This document shows, one piece after another, positions 8,858 through 16,831 of a stretch of 26,421 nucleotides of DNA. Origin of the DNA: Actinomycetes bacterium (GTDB lineage: Bacteria > Actinomycetota > CADDZG01 > JAHWKV01); assembly GCA_029263035.1 (NCBI GenBank), contig JAJCYF010000136.1:1-26421 (forward strand), given 5' to 3'. The translations under genes and the position numbers were made by a program. The notes beneath the pieces are model-generated. The model was not told the DNA's origin. It saw only the letters and a program-made list of their open reading frames with translations, and did no database searches. Each line of letters starts with the position of its first letter. Position 1 is the stretch's first letter.

Positions 8858-10108
8858 ATGCGCACGCGACTTGCGGCCCTGACCCTTTTACTCATGCTGA
8901 CGGCAGCCTGCGGCGGCGGCGGCGGTGAAACCGAGACCGACGACGGCTGGCGTACCTCGGACCTGAGAGCGGCCAGCAGCCCGGTGTCGCTCGGGGACAC
9001 CCTGGCGGTCGTCGACGGGGAGACCAGCAACCTGGAACTGGTGGTGATGGACGGCGAGACGGGCGAGGTTCGGTTCACCCGGCCGTGGTCCGCGACCCCC
9101 AGCTACCCCCGGTTCAGCGTCGGCCGTCCGGCACTGCTGGACGGCGTGGTCGTGGGGATCGAGCCGAAAGGACTGCAGACCCTTTTGATCGGCAGGAACC
9201 CAACCACCGGCGACGAGATCTGGAACGCTGAGGTGAGCGAGACCTTCGGCCCCTTTGTCTGCGGCGAACTGGTGTGCAGCGAGGACGACTGGTCGTTGCC
9301 CACTGCGGCGTTGGTGGCGCGGGATCCGGCCTCCGGGGAGACCCGCTGGTCGTCGCCCGGCAGCCAGACGTACATTTTCAACGGTCCGAACCTACTGGTG
9401 GAAGCCTTTTTGAACGAACCGGTGATCCGCTCGATCGACCCGGCAACCGGGGCTGAACTCTGGCGGACCGATCTGGCCGCCACCATGGGTCCGGCGACCC
9501 GGCCGGTAATCAGCGAGGCTCAACTCGTGGACGGGACCCTGTTGGTGGAGTCGAACGCCGGGGGTCAAATCGGCAACACAACGCTGGGCGTGGATCCGGC
9601 GAGCGGGAGCGTCGTTTGGAGGAGAGACGGATACGGCGTCTGCCCCCAGCCGGTGGAGGGCGTGGCCATCGTGTGCAGCAGCGAATCCGGGGTACAGCGG
9701 TTGAACCCCGGCACCGGGGAACCACTATGGACGGTCGCAGAATTTGCCTACCCGGCGGAGGCCGGTCCCCTGCTGGGCGTCACTGCCGGCGGCGAGCAGA
9801 TGTTGGTGAACGAGTCCGCCAACAAGCTGGTGGCAATCAACCTCGAAGACGGGACGGCGGGCGAGGTGCCGGACGGGCTCTCCTGGATGCGCATCATCAG
9901 CGGGGAGAGCGGCAAGAAGAACCCGGATGCACCGGCCGGCGAGTACATCGGACCCCTCAACCCCGTTCCCTTCAATGCCCAGACCCTCAAGCCGGCAACG
10001 GTAGCCGATGCGGGCGACGTTCCGGATTGGGTGGGCTTCACCTTTGGGGGGACCAGGGTATTCATGAATGCCAACGGCGGGCTGCAGGGAGTTACTTCCC
10101 GGGAGTAG
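8858..10108 (+). CDS. Lipoprotein with PQQ-like beta-propeller repeats
   Basis: The 416-residue product starts with a lipoprotein signal: hydrophobic LAALTLLLML and the lipobox LTAAC with Cys18, then a Gly-rich linker. The rest is made of PQQ-like blades of the type DPASGETRWSSPG, DPATGAELWRTD, DPASGSVVWRRDG and NPGTGEPLWTV, each a conserved turn followed by a Trp. About six or seven blades are visible from residue 40 to 330, which is enough to close a propeller. Such proteins act as scaffolds or dehydrogenase relatives outside the membrane; BamB is a related scaffold, but this is not evidence of that role. No catalytic quinoprotein residues were identified. It starts 46 bp after the FGGY kinase and converges with the MarR gene. 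Confidence 0.85.
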   Translation: MRTRLAALTLLLMLTAACGGGGGETETDDGWRTSDLRAASSPVSLGDTLAVVDGETSNLELVVMDGETGEVRFTRPWSATPSYPRFSVGRPALLDGVVVGIEPKGLQTLLIGRNPTTGDEIWNAEVSETFGPFVCGELVCSEDDWSLPTAALVARDPASGETRWSSPGSQTYIFNGPNLLVEAFLNEPVIRSIDPATGAELWRTDLAATMGPATRPVISEAQLVDGTLLVESNAGGQIGNTTLGVDPASGSVVWRRDGYGVCPQPVEGVAIVCSSESGVQRLNPGTGEPLWTVAEFAYPAEAGPLLGVTAGGEQMLVNESANKLVAINLEDGTAGEVPDGLSWMRIISGESGKKNPDAPAGEYIGPLNPVPFNAQTLKPATVADAGDVPDWVGFTFGGTRVFMNANGGLQGVTSRE

Positions 10109-10116
10109 GTGCGGGT

Positions 10117-10749
10117 TTAAGGACGGTGCAGGCGGGAGGGCACGTTGCGGGTCCCCCCAAGACCCTGGGCCGGCTGCTCTGCCACCAGTGAGACGCTGCC
10201 CTGCACCTTGGCGATGAGCCCCAGCAGGTCCCGGCGCTCCTCGAGGGTGAGCGCCCTCATGACCTCCTCCTCCAGCCGGTGTATGCCGGGAAGGATGTGG
10301 TCGATGGTCCTGCGGCCGGTCGGCGTGAGGTCGATGAGCAGCTTCCTGCGATCGGTCGGGTGGGGGCGCCGCTCCACCAGTCCCCGGCGCTCCAGCGTGT
10401 CGAGGACGGAGGTGGTGCTGGCTGCTGCAATAATCGCCCGCTCGGCGATTATCCCGGGGGTGATCGGCTCCCCCGCTCCGTCGATGATTGCAAGAACGGT
10501 CGCGGCGGAGACCGACAGATCGAAGTCGGCCTTCAAGCGGCGGTTCAGCTCGGCGAGCATCTGGTCCGACGCCCGGGCTATGTTCATGAAGCACTCGGTG
10601 GACAGAGCGTCCGCCCCCGGGTACTCCTCGGCGAAGTCGGGATCAACCCGCAGCGCGGGCTGTACCTCGGTGTCCAGACCGCTGGTTCGCTTGGTCAAAA
10701 GTGCCCCGTGCTTTCTATCGCCAGCGACTTTGGTCGCTCCATAAAGCAT
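10117..10749 (-). CDS. MarR family transcriptional regulator
   Basis: MarR proteins bind DNA as dimers and usually repress a divergent gene until a small ligand binds. From ATG 10749 the protein has 210 residues: an N-terminal extension of about 50, then the winged helix region (about 55-165). The extension before the DNA-binding part is longer than in most family members. The wing shows RRPHPTDRRKLLIDLTPTGR, the typical D-x-R-x-x-x-x-x-L-T pattern. A longer reading frame reaches 10860, but it would run through the divergent promoter region and gives an unlikely sequence, so I reject it. The gene is divergent from the small-protein/metalloprotease pair, which is its natural candidate target. 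Confidence 0.88.
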   Translation of the reverse strand: MLYGATKVAGDRKHGALLTKRTSGLDTEVQPALRVDPDFAEEYPGADALSTECFMNIARASDQMLAELNRRLKADFDLSVSAATVLAIIDGAGEPITPGIIAERAIIAAASTTSVLDTLERRGLVERRPHPTDRRKLLIDLTPTGRRTIDHILPGIHRLEEEVMRALTLEERRDLLGLIAKVQGSVSLVAEQPAQGLGGTRNVPSRLHRP

Positions 10750-10819
10750 AGTACTCGCCCCCACTCGAAGAGAGCGGTTCTGGACGCAAAACCGGCCACT
10801 ATCCTGGGTGCCGGGACGG
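10750..10819. promoter_or_regulatory. Divergent promoter region between marR-type gene and metalloprotease operon
   Basis: This 70-bp gap contains TATCCT at 10799-10804, a plausible plus-strand -10 box ending 15 bases before the ATG. It also holds an imperfect dyad CGGTT ... AACCG (about 10779-10798), a possible operator. The MarR start side carries GGGGG nine bases before its ATG. Confidence 0.4.
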
Positions 10820-11083
10820 ATGTATAACCAGAGCGTGGACGATCCTGAAGACGACTCCAACCTCAGTTACGAAGGGCGGGCCCTGCGGCGCCACCCCGAG
10901 GTGAAGGATGCCGTCTGCTCGCTGGACGAGTTCCAGGAGTGGATGCGGTCGCTTCCCGAGGTGGTGGTGGATGAGGTCAAGTACTACGTCCGGGGAGGCG
11001 ACATGCTCAAAGATGCCGACCAGGTCCTGTGGGAGTGGACCCGGAGAAACCGTCCCGATCTCATGCCGCCGGAGGAGGAGTGA
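10820..11083 (+). CDS. Small protein sharing a motif with the adjacent metalloprotease
   Basis: The 87-residue acidic protein has no signal peptide. Residues about 48-75 (VVVDEVKYYVRGGDMLKDAD, then QVLWEW) align with residues 40-67 of the next protein (VQIDGETFYVAEGDTLLDSD, then QLFVYA): the pattern is V-x-V/I-D-x-x-x-Y/F-Y-V-x-x-G-D-x-L-x-D-x-D-Q. Its stop TGA overlaps the ATG of the metalloprotease by one base, so the two are translationally coupled. ATG 10820 was preferred; a GTG at 10808 is also in frame. I know no function for this family. A pro-domain-like partner or inhibitor of the protease is a reasonable hypothesis. Confidence 0.75.
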   Translation: MYNQSVDDPEDDSNLSYEGRALRRHPEVKDAVCSLDEFQEWMRSLPEVVVDEVKYYVRGGDMLKDADQVLWEWTRRNRPDLMPPEEE

Positions 11084-11994
11084 TGCCTGCAAGAAGACTT
11101 GAGAACAGCCTGGCCACGGCTTTGCTAAACGACAGGCCGGCTCTGCGCAACGAGATGGAGAAAGGGCTCTACGACCTGCTTCAACAGCGTCTCGAAAAGG
11201 TACAGATCGACGGTGAGACCTTCTATGTGGCCGAGGGGGACACCCTGCTGGACTCCGACCAGCTGTTCGTCTACGCCCAGCAGCGTGAGGCCTTCGAAAA
11301 ACAAAAGCGAGCCGAGCTGACGGCCAACAGTGCCGGGCTGGGCATGGCCCGGCTCATCGGGGTCACCACCAACGGCGAGCGGGGCCTGATGGGGGTGGTG
11401 CAGGGCGGCAGAATCGTCCGCTGGCCGCCCGGCTTCAAGCTGACCTACACGGTGCTGAAGCCCACCTTTGCGTCGGCCGGGCAATACGACCAGGTCGTCA
11501 CCGCAATGGTAGCGGCGGCAAAGGCGTGGGAGCAGGCGTGCGGGGTGGCCTTCGAGCACCTCGATGAGCTCGACGAGAGCCCCACCGTCACCCCGGAGGG
11601 AGTGCTGTTCACGGTGCGCTTCCTGGACGCCGGAGGCGCCTTCATCGCTTCAGCCTTCTTCCCCAACGACCCTCCCGCCAGGAGGCGGGTTCTGATCGAC
11701 CCCTCGTTCTTTTCAGAGAGCCTGACCTTCGACACCACCGGGGTCCTGCGCCACGAGCTGGGCCATGTGCTGGGCTTTCGACATGAGCACATCCGGACCG
11801 GCGCCCCGCCCGACTGCCCGGATGAGGAGACCACCGGCACCATAGATCTCACCCAGTACGACCCCAAATCGGTGATGCACTACTTCTGCGGTGAGCTCGG
11901 CTCACGGAGCCTGGAGATAACCGAGCTGGACAAGGAGGGGGCGCAGAAGGTCTACGGCATGCCGCTGGACTCCTTCGAGTTCGTCCCGGTCTAG
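11083..11994 (+). CDS. Metzincin (matrixin-like) zinc metalloprotease
   Basis: The 303-residue protein contains HELGHVLGFRHEH: His224, Glu225, His228 and His234 form the metzincin HExxHxxGxxH zinc site. Downstream is the Met-turn SVMHYF with Met265. Upstream, RWPPGFKLTYTV begins the catalytic domain (about residue 113) as in other matrixin-like proteins. Residues 1-80 form an N-terminal helical part with the block shared with the upstream small protein. No signal peptide is visible, which is unusual since most matrixins are secreted; it may act inside the cell or leave by another route. The start is fixed by GGAGGAGGAG just before the ATG and by the one-base overlap with the previous stop. 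Its stop shares a CTAG with the converging apbE gene. Confidence 0.88.
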   Translation: MPARRLENSLATALLNDRPALRNEMEKGLYDLLQQRLEKVQIDGETFYVAEGDTLLDSDQLFVYAQQREAFEKQKRAELTANSAGLGMARLIGVTTNGERGLMGVVQGGRIVRWPPGFKLTYTVLKPTFASAGQYDQVVTAMVAAAKAWEQACGVAFEHLDELDESPTVTPEGVLFTVRFLDAGGAFIASAFFPNDPPARRRVLIDPSFFSESLTFDTTGVLRHELGHVLGFRHEHIRTGAPPDCPDEETTGTIDLTQYDPKSVMHYFCGELGSRSLEITELDKEGAQKVYGMPLDSFEFVPV

Positions 11995-12905
11995 CCCGCA
12001 GCGATGACCTTCGACGACCCGTCGTCGAACAACACCACTCCTCCATGGGGCAGCCAGGCTTCCGCCCCCGCAGGCCCGCTGAGCACTGCCGCCTTTGCCA
12101 GAGCCTCCCCCTCCAGGGCGGTGGGGGCCAGGGCGCTGGCCTGGACAACCCCGGTAAAGGCCGCCAGGCCGGACCGGGGGTCCAGCAGGTGGTGGGTGGG
12201 CTTCGTGGACTGAAACCAGCTGCGCTTGGCGATGCTGCTGGTGGCCAGTGCCCCGTCCTTCACCTCGAACTCGTACAGCAGGGGGCCGCCGAACGGGTTG
12301 GGCGATTCCAGCATGCGGACTGCGCCCTCGGTTCCGCCCACCCGCACGTCGCCCTCGCAGTCGACGGCAAAGCCCGGATGCCCGAGGAGCATGCCGGCGA
12401 CGATGTCGGCAGCAAGCCCCTTGACGATCCCCCCTCCGTCGAACCGCATGCCAACAGGACGGGTGACCAGGCAGGCTTCGACGTCCACCTGCACCTGCTT
12501 CCAGCGGGCGCCGGGCTCGCTGCCGCCGGGTTTGCGCGCCGGGCCCAACGCAAGAGCTAGCGGCAGGGACAGAGTTCCCCGGAACCGGTCCTCCCGGTAT
12601 CCGGCCGCCTCGATCTCGTTCAGGAAGGTGAAGTCCACCAGCCCTCCGGTGGCCTGCGCCGCGTCCAGTGCCGATCGGACGAAGCGGGCCATCACCGGGC
12701 TGACCGGAACCTGTTCCCGCTGATCGTTGTTAAGCGCGGACAGCTCACTCTCCGGCTTGAACCGGGAGAAGGTGGCATGCAGATCCAGCAGGAGGTCAAC
12801 CGCTCCTTGAACCGCCTCCTCCGGCTCCCCGGCCGGGCCGGCGCCGTCCACCGCCACCGTGGTGGCCCCGCCGAAGCAGGTGAAGGTCCGGGACACCTCG
12901 GTCAC
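11991..12905 (-). CDS. apbE: FAD:protein FMN transferase, ApbE family
   Basis: ApbE attaches FMN covalently to a Thr/Ser of extracytoplasmic flavoproteins. The 304-residue protein has ATFSRFKPESELSALN (44-59), DGGGIVKGLAAD (156-167), ATSSIAKRSW and HHLLDPRSG (238-246), which are the family's FAD and magnesium binding motifs. Two departures are visible: VDFTFLNEIEAAGY stands where most members have an FDPTVGP-type motif, and no signal peptide is seen, so it may work in the cytoplasm. The GTG start overlaps the TGA of the upstream ppx gene (GTGA), so the two are likely co-translated. No obvious target flavoprotein is encoded nearby. Confidence 0.88.
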   Translation of the reverse strand: MTEVSRTFTCFGGATTVAVDGAGPAGEPEEAVQGAVDLLLDLHATFSRFKPESELSALNNDQREQVPVSPVMARFVRSALDAAQATGGLVDFTFLNEIEAAGYREDRFRGTLSLPLALALGPARKPGGSEPGARWKQVQVDVEACLVTRPVGMRFDGGGIVKGLAADIVAGMLLGHPGFAVDCEGDVRVGGTEGAVRMLESPNPFGGPLLYEFEVKDGALATSSIAKRSWFQSTKPTHHLLDPRSGLAAFTGVVQASALAPTALEGEALAKAAVLSGPAGAEAWLPHGGVVLFDDGSSKVIAAG

Positions 12906-14479
12906 GACGCCACGACCAGCTCTACCGGCAGCCCGAGTGTCTCGGCCGCCAGGTCCGATCTCTGAGAAGCGCTGAACAACTCCAGGCCGATGTCGCTGCC
13001 GTCTTTGGGTACCGCCCGGATGGTCAGGGATTTACGTGCCGACACCGCTACCTCCGATACTTTTTGTCCATGGGTTCTATCGAGCCCTATGGCGATTCTC
13101 AGCAGCCCGGCGCAGCATCGCACCAGGTATTGGTCTTTCTTTGCAAGCGCTCCGAACTCCGGGTGCTTCACCTCCGGGACGCTCTTGCGGTGGTAGCGGG
13201 CGATCTGGGCTATCAGCTCGATCTCCCGGTTGGTGAACCCCGTCAGGTGTTCGGAGTTGCGGATCATGTAGTAGCTGTGCCGGTGGTGGCCGGCGTGCGA
13301 AAGGAAGAGCCCCAGGTTGCACAGCAGGGAGGCCGCCTCAAGGTACTCCCGCGCGTCGTCTCCCAGCCGGTGAAGCTGCCGGGTCTGGTCGAACAGGCTG
13401 AGCGCCAGCTGCGCCACATGCTGGGAGTGCTCACGATCGTCGTTCATCATCTCTGCCAGGTGCACCACGCTGCGGCGGCGCAGGTCCGACAGGTGGTGCA
13501 GCGAGCCCCCGTGGTGCCGTTGCCAGGAGTCGAGGAGCACCCCCTCCCTCAGGGCGTAGTCGGAGTAGATCATCGACTCGATCTGCAGGTCCTCGAAGAC
13601 CTGCTCCAGGATCAGGGCCCCGGCCAGGATGATGTCCGCCCTTTTGGGGTCCATTCCGGGCAGCTTCGCCCGGGCGTCGGGCGAAGAGGCCTTGATCAGC
13701 GACTTCACCACCGCCTTGAGATCGTTTCTGGTCAGGCTGAAGTTGTTCCAGGTCTTCGGCATGGGCATCTCATTGCGGGCGCCGGCCATGGCACATAGCG
13801 TCGCCATGGTCCCGGAGGATCCGACCGCGACCTCGAATCCGAGGTTGCCGACATCCCGGCCAAAAGCCGCAAGGTTGGCCCGCACGTAGCGCCGGCATGA
13901 TTCGACGGCAGCGGCAGACGGCTTGTCGGAACCGAAGAATCGTTGAGTGAGGCGGATGGCACCCATCTTCAGGCTGCGAGCGGCCAGGGTCTCCCCCCGG
14001 CGCCCTACCAGCAGTTCGGTCGAGCCGCCCCCGATGTCACAGAGCAACAGCTGCTGATCGAATACCGCCACCGCCTGAAGGACGCCGAGGTGGATCAGGC
14101 GGGCTTCCTCGAAACCGGAGACCACCTCGACCTCGATGCCGGCCTCCGCCAGGGCCCGGTCCAAAAAAACCTGCTGGTTCCGTGCCTCCCGGACCGCACT
14201 GGTTGCGACGGCGGTGATCGGCGCCCCATACGCCTCCGCCATCCCCCGGAACCGGTCCAGGGCTTCGATTCCCCGGTCGACGGCTGCGTCGTTCAGGTGC
14301 TTGAGCTCGCCGGCGCCGGATCCCAGGCGGACCATCTCCTTCTCCCGGGCGATGACCTCGATCGCGTTTGGACCGCCGACCCGCGCCACCACCAGGTGGA
14401 ACGAGTTGGTCCCTATATCGATTGCGGCAAGGACCTCTGGTGCGCCGGGCAGCGGCTCCAGGGACTCAGCGGACGCCAT
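12902..14479 (-). CDS. Exopolyphosphatase / guanosine pentaphosphate phosphatase (Ppx/GppA family)
   Basis: These enzymes release phosphate from the end of polyphosphate chains or hydrolyse pppGpp to ppGpp, in the cytoplasm. From ATG 14479 the protein has 525 residues. The actin-like ATPase fold shows DIGTNSFHL (21-29) and DIGGGSTEL (148-156); the long C-terminal part (about 320-525) is the HD-like helical domain, with HVAQLALSLFDQ and HAGHHRHSYY. That is the two-part layout of long Ppx/GppA proteins. I chose ATG 14479 because TACTCT ends six bases upstream, a leaderless layout; a TTG at 14512 is possible. Its stop overlaps apbE. Which of the two reactions dominates cannot be told. Confidence 0.9.
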   Translation of the reverse strand: MASAESLEPLPGAPEVLAAIDIGTNSFHLVVARVGGPNAIEVIAREKEMVRLGSGAGELKHLNDAAVDRGIEALDRFRGMAEAYGAPITAVATSAVREARNQQVFLDRALAEAGIEVEVVSGFEEARLIHLGVLQAVAVFDQQLLLCDIGGGSTELLVGRRGETLAARSLKMGAIRLTQRFFGSDKPSAAAVESCRRYVRANLAAFGRDVGNLGFEVAVGSSGTMATLCAMAGARNEMPMPKTWNNFSLTRNDLKAVVKSLIKASSPDARAKLPGMDPKRADIILAGALILEQVFEDLQIESMIYSDYALREGVLLDSWQRHHGGSLHHLSDLRRRSVVHLAEMMNDDREHSQHVAQLALSLFDQTRQLHRLGDDAREYLEAASLLCNLGLFLSHAGHHRHSYYMIRNSEHLTGFTNREIELIAQIARYHRKSVPEVKHPEFGALAKKDQYLVRCCAGLLRIAIGLDRTHGQKVSEVAVSARKSLTIRAVPKDGSDIGLELFSASQRSDLAAETLGLPVELVVAS

Positions 14480-14485
14480 GGCGTC

Positions 14486-14491
14486 AGAGTA
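14486..14491 (-). promoter_or_regulatory. TACTCT -10 box of a probable leaderless ppx transcript
   Basis: On the minus strand TACTCT ends six bases before ATG 14479. It suggests ppx-apbE has its own promoter in addition to read-through from the ferredoxin-like gene. Confidence 0.45.
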
Positions 14492-14518
14492 CCCCAGGCG
14501 ACCTCCACACAACTGCCC

Positions 14519-14860
14519 CTAGCGGCGGCACCCCGAGCGTTCGTGCGCCAGCCGCTTGCGCAGCGGCTTGGGGATCTTTTTGGGGGTGCTGACGCCGGCC
14601 AGTGCAGCCATGGCCGACAGGGCCTTGGGTCCCTTCATCTTGCCGAACCACTCCATGCGGCCCCGGATAGACAGACCGGCCACAGGCCCCTCACAAACCT
14701 TCTGGCACCGAACCGTCTTCACGTTCGCCCGGGTCTGGGTGGTGAGGAAGTCGACCACCTTGTCGCTGCCTTTGCATTTGCGACAAACCAGCACGGTTAC
14801 CAGCGGGCAGCCGGCGCAGGCATCCGGGAGCCCGGCGACCCGAGGATCCGTAACCGTCAC
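14519..14860 (-). CDS. Cys-rich protein, candidate thioredoxin-like [2Fe-2S] ferredoxin
   Basis: The 113-residue protein has Cys15 and Cys18, then VLVCRKCKG (Cys26, Cys29), then VRCQKVCEGPVAG (Cys52, Cys56). A CxxC or single Cys followed about 25-30 residues later by C-x3-C with EGP is the pattern of thioredoxin-like [2Fe-2S] ferredoxins, although the usual first spacing is longer. The extra CxxC near the N-terminus might bind a second metal. The C-terminal 35 residues are strongly basic. The start is a GTG at 14860 with GGCGGG upstream. It lies just before ppx-apbE in the same direction. A redox or iron-sulfur role is inferred from the cysteine pattern only. Confidence 0.65.
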   Translation of the reverse strand: MTVTDPRVAGLPDACAGCPLVTVLVCRKCKGSDKVVDFLTTQTRANVKTVRCQKVCEGPVAGLSIRGRMEWFGKMKGPKALSAMAALAGVSTPKKIPKPLRKRLAHERSGCRR

Positions 14861-15096
14861 AGTTTTGAGCCCGCCAGCTCGCTTGCCACCCGTCAGCCCT
14901 TCGCATCGCGAATCGGTATTAGGTGGGCCATAGTCTTGGTGTTAGGGCGGCCAAGGTCAAGTGTTTTTATTTTCCCGGCCCTTTCGGCTCAACTTCGGGC
15001 GCTTCCTGCCGATTAGACATCGGGCGGTATCCAATCTCTGACCAGATTCGTTATTTCGGCCCACACGTCGATTTCAACGCAAGAGTGGAGGATCAA
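14861..15096. promoter_or_regulatory. Divergent intergenic region upstream of the secreted pair
   Basis: This 236-bp gap separates the ferredoxin-like gene from the secreted pair. It holds the sigma-28-type promoter at 14989-15015. A weak stem (CTTGG ... CCAAG, about 14936-14955) lies before a T-rich run GTGTTTTTATTTT (14961-14973). That could end a short plus-strand transcript, though no such gene is seen. The last 80 bases form the leader of the 15097 gene. Confidence 0.5.
14989..15015 (+). promoter_or_regulatory. Sigma-28 (FliA/WhiG)-type promoter for the secreted pair
   Basis: TCAA (14989-14992), exactly 15 bases, then GCCGATTA (15008-15015). It matches the sigma-28 consensus at seven of eight -10 positions and three of four -35 positions, and lies 81 bases before the ATG at 15097. 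Confidence 0.6.
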
Positions 15097-16053
15097 ATGT
15101 TTGGGGGATTGTTCGGAACCCTGTTCGGAAAGATTGCAGCCATCGTCCTCACCGTAGGTGGTGTGGCCGGCGGCCTGGCCGCAACCGATGCCCTGCCGAT
15201 GCTCGGCCAGATGGATTTCAGCGTCCCCGTGGTTGCCCCCGCAGGCGGGCCGGCGGGCGTGGCTCTGCCGATCGGCGCCGGCATGCCCCTGAGCTTCCCC
15301 GACCTGCCCAAGCTGCATCAGGCGGTTATCGATCAGGGCGCCCAGCAGATCGCCAGCACCGCCTCCACCCAGGCGATCAGAGTCTCCTCCCAGGCAGAGG
15401 CCCAGGCCAAGCAGGCCGCGGCGGCTGCCCAGAAGTGCCTGGACGACCTGACCGCCGAGGTTAACGCGCTGGTCGCAGGAATTCCCTCCATCACCAACGC
15501 CGAACAGGCTTCCGCCATGGTCGGCAAGGCCCGCACCATCGGCCAGAGCGCAACCGATTGCGCCAAGAAGGCCACCGCGCTCGGACAGGGCGGCGTCGAC
15601 CAGATCAACAAGGCCGCCATCCAGCTGAACGCCGCCGTCGCCCAGATCAGCGGACTCAACCTGCAGAACACCGCCAACACCGTGGTACAGGGCGCGCAGG
15701 ACACCATCGGCACTGCCACCAACAGCATCGACAAGGCCAGCGGTTCCGCCTTCGGGATGTTCGGGCAGATCACCGAGATGGCCGCGGCTTTGATGGCCAT
15801 GGCTTCGGAGTACGAGGGCCGGTTCATCTCGACCCCGGTCTCCCCGGTGACCAACCCGGTCCCCACCGTCCCCTCCGTGCCCACCCTTCCGACCGCCGGC
15901 ACCAACCCGTTCGGCGGGTTCGGCAACCTCAGCAGTTGGATGGACCTGGCCAACCAGATGGCTCAGGCTTCGGGCGGCTCCTGGAGCGATGGCAGCAACA
16001 ACCAGGATGACGACGACCGCGACGGTCCGGCCAACTGGTTCGGCGGCCGGTAA
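15097..16053 (+). CDS. Secreted or membrane-anchored helical protein of unknown function
   Basis: The 318-residue product starts at an ATG with GGAGG six bases upstream; an upstream in-frame start at 14923 would run through the promoter and is rejected. A hydrophobic segment at about 12-30 (IAAIVLTVGGVAGGLAA) is a signal peptide or anchor. Residues 70-235 are almost all helix with Ala/Gln-rich heptad-like stretches (QAEAQAKQAAAAAQ, GGVDQINKAAIQLNAAVAQI), suggesting a coiled coil. Cys114 and Cys155 could form one disulfide. The tail (245-318) is Pro-rich, then Gly/Trp-containing with an acidic NNQDDDDRDG run. No catalytic motif is seen and I do not recognise the family. It is followed after 25 bp by a second secreted protein, so they form a likely operon. 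Confidence 0.75.
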   Translation: MFGGLFGTLFGKIAAIVLTVGGVAGGLAATDALPMLGQMDFSVPVVAPAGGPAGVALPIGAGMPLSFPDLPKLHQAVIDQGAQQIASTASTQAIRVSSQAEAQAKQAAAAAQKCLDDLTAEVNALVAGIPSITNAEQASAMVGKARTIGQSATDCAKKATALGQGGVDQINKAAIQLNAAVAQISGLNLQNTANTVVQGAQDTIGTATNSIDKASGSAFGMFGQITEMAAALMAMASEYEGRFISTPVSPVTNPVPTVPSVPTLPTAGTNPFGGFGNLSSWMDLANQMAQASGGSWSDGSNNQDDDDRDGPANWFGGR

Positions 16054-16078
16054 CCGGCAGAAAGCGACGGAAGAGCAG

Positions 16079-16771
16079 ATGAGCGCCCCCAACCTTGCCG
16101 GACTGCCCAGGTCCATCCTGCTGGGCCGCATCCTGGGGCTGGTGGTCCTTTTGACCACCGCCCTCGGCAGTGGGGCCGTGATCGGGATTGCCAACGCTTC
16201 GGGACCGGAAACCGTTCAGGCGCCGGCAACCGAAACCCCGCAGCCGGAGGGCTTCGAGTCCCTGCTTGCGGTCAGCGAACCTCCCTCCTCAATGAGGGCG
16301 GCCGACGCCCAGGTCGCGGTAGCCGGCTCCACTGCAGCCCCCCGATCCGGCAAGAAGGTTGCGGCTCCGGTCCTCAATCTGGTCATCCCCGGCCAGCCGG
16401 GCGGAGCCGGGGGTGGAGCGCAAGCGGGAAGCGGAATTAAATGCAGCCGCTTCGACGACGCCAAGATCCACTGGCTGCTGGATCAGGTGGCCAAGACCAA
16501 AGCCGAGCACCCGGAGATGTCCGCCGGTGCCGACCGGATGTCCGCCGAGCTGCGAAGCGCCCTGGGCCAAAACATGTGCGCCTCGGACGCCCAGGTGATG
16601 ATCAACCGGTTGTGCGATGACCCGGCGGTGGTCAGGGTGATGAACCAGATGGTTTCCCAGCTGCCGTTCTTCATCAAGCCGATGATCGGCAACCCGTGCA
16701 CTGCAGACTTGGTGTCGGTGTTGAACAAGGCGGGAAAGTTCGTCCCGGGACTGGCCAGCGACCCGAGTTAA
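16079..16771 (+). CDS. Secreted or anchored four-cysteine protein of unknown function
   Basis: The 230-residue product starts at ATG 16079, preceded by GGAAGAG; the frame is open further upstream inside the previous gene but out of that gene's frame. A hydrophobic segment at about 15-38 (ILGLVVLLTTALGSGAVIGI) is a signal or anchor. A low-complexity linker (40-118) follows, rich in Ala, Pro and Gly. The C-terminal domain (about 120-225) is helical with Cys122, Cys167, Cys179 and Cys207, enough for two disulfides, which fits an extracytoplasmic place. The family is not recognised. Co-transcription with the preceding secreted gene from one sigma-28-type promoter suggests they act together. Confidence 0.75.
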   Translation: MSAPNLAGLPRSILLGRILGLVVLLTTALGSGAVIGIANASGPETVQAPATETPQPEGFESLLAVSEPPSSMRAADAQVAVAGSTAAPRSGKKVAAPVLNLVIPGQPGGAGGGAQAGSGIKCSRFDDAKIHWLLDQVAKTKAEHPEMSAGADRMSAELRSALGQNMCASDAQVMINRLCDDPAVVRVMNQMVSQLPFFIKPMIGNPCTADLVSVLNKAGKFVPGLASDPS

Positions 16772-16831
16772 TGCCCCGGATTACCGGCTCGCGGATCGGC
16801 GGGGACCCGTTCCCTCTCTGCTCTACGAAGC

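Noticed and set aside
14923..15096. Upstream start of the secreted coiled-coil protein
   Set aside because: It passes through the sigma-28-type promoter; ATG 15097 has a good GGAGG and puts the signal segment at the N-terminus.
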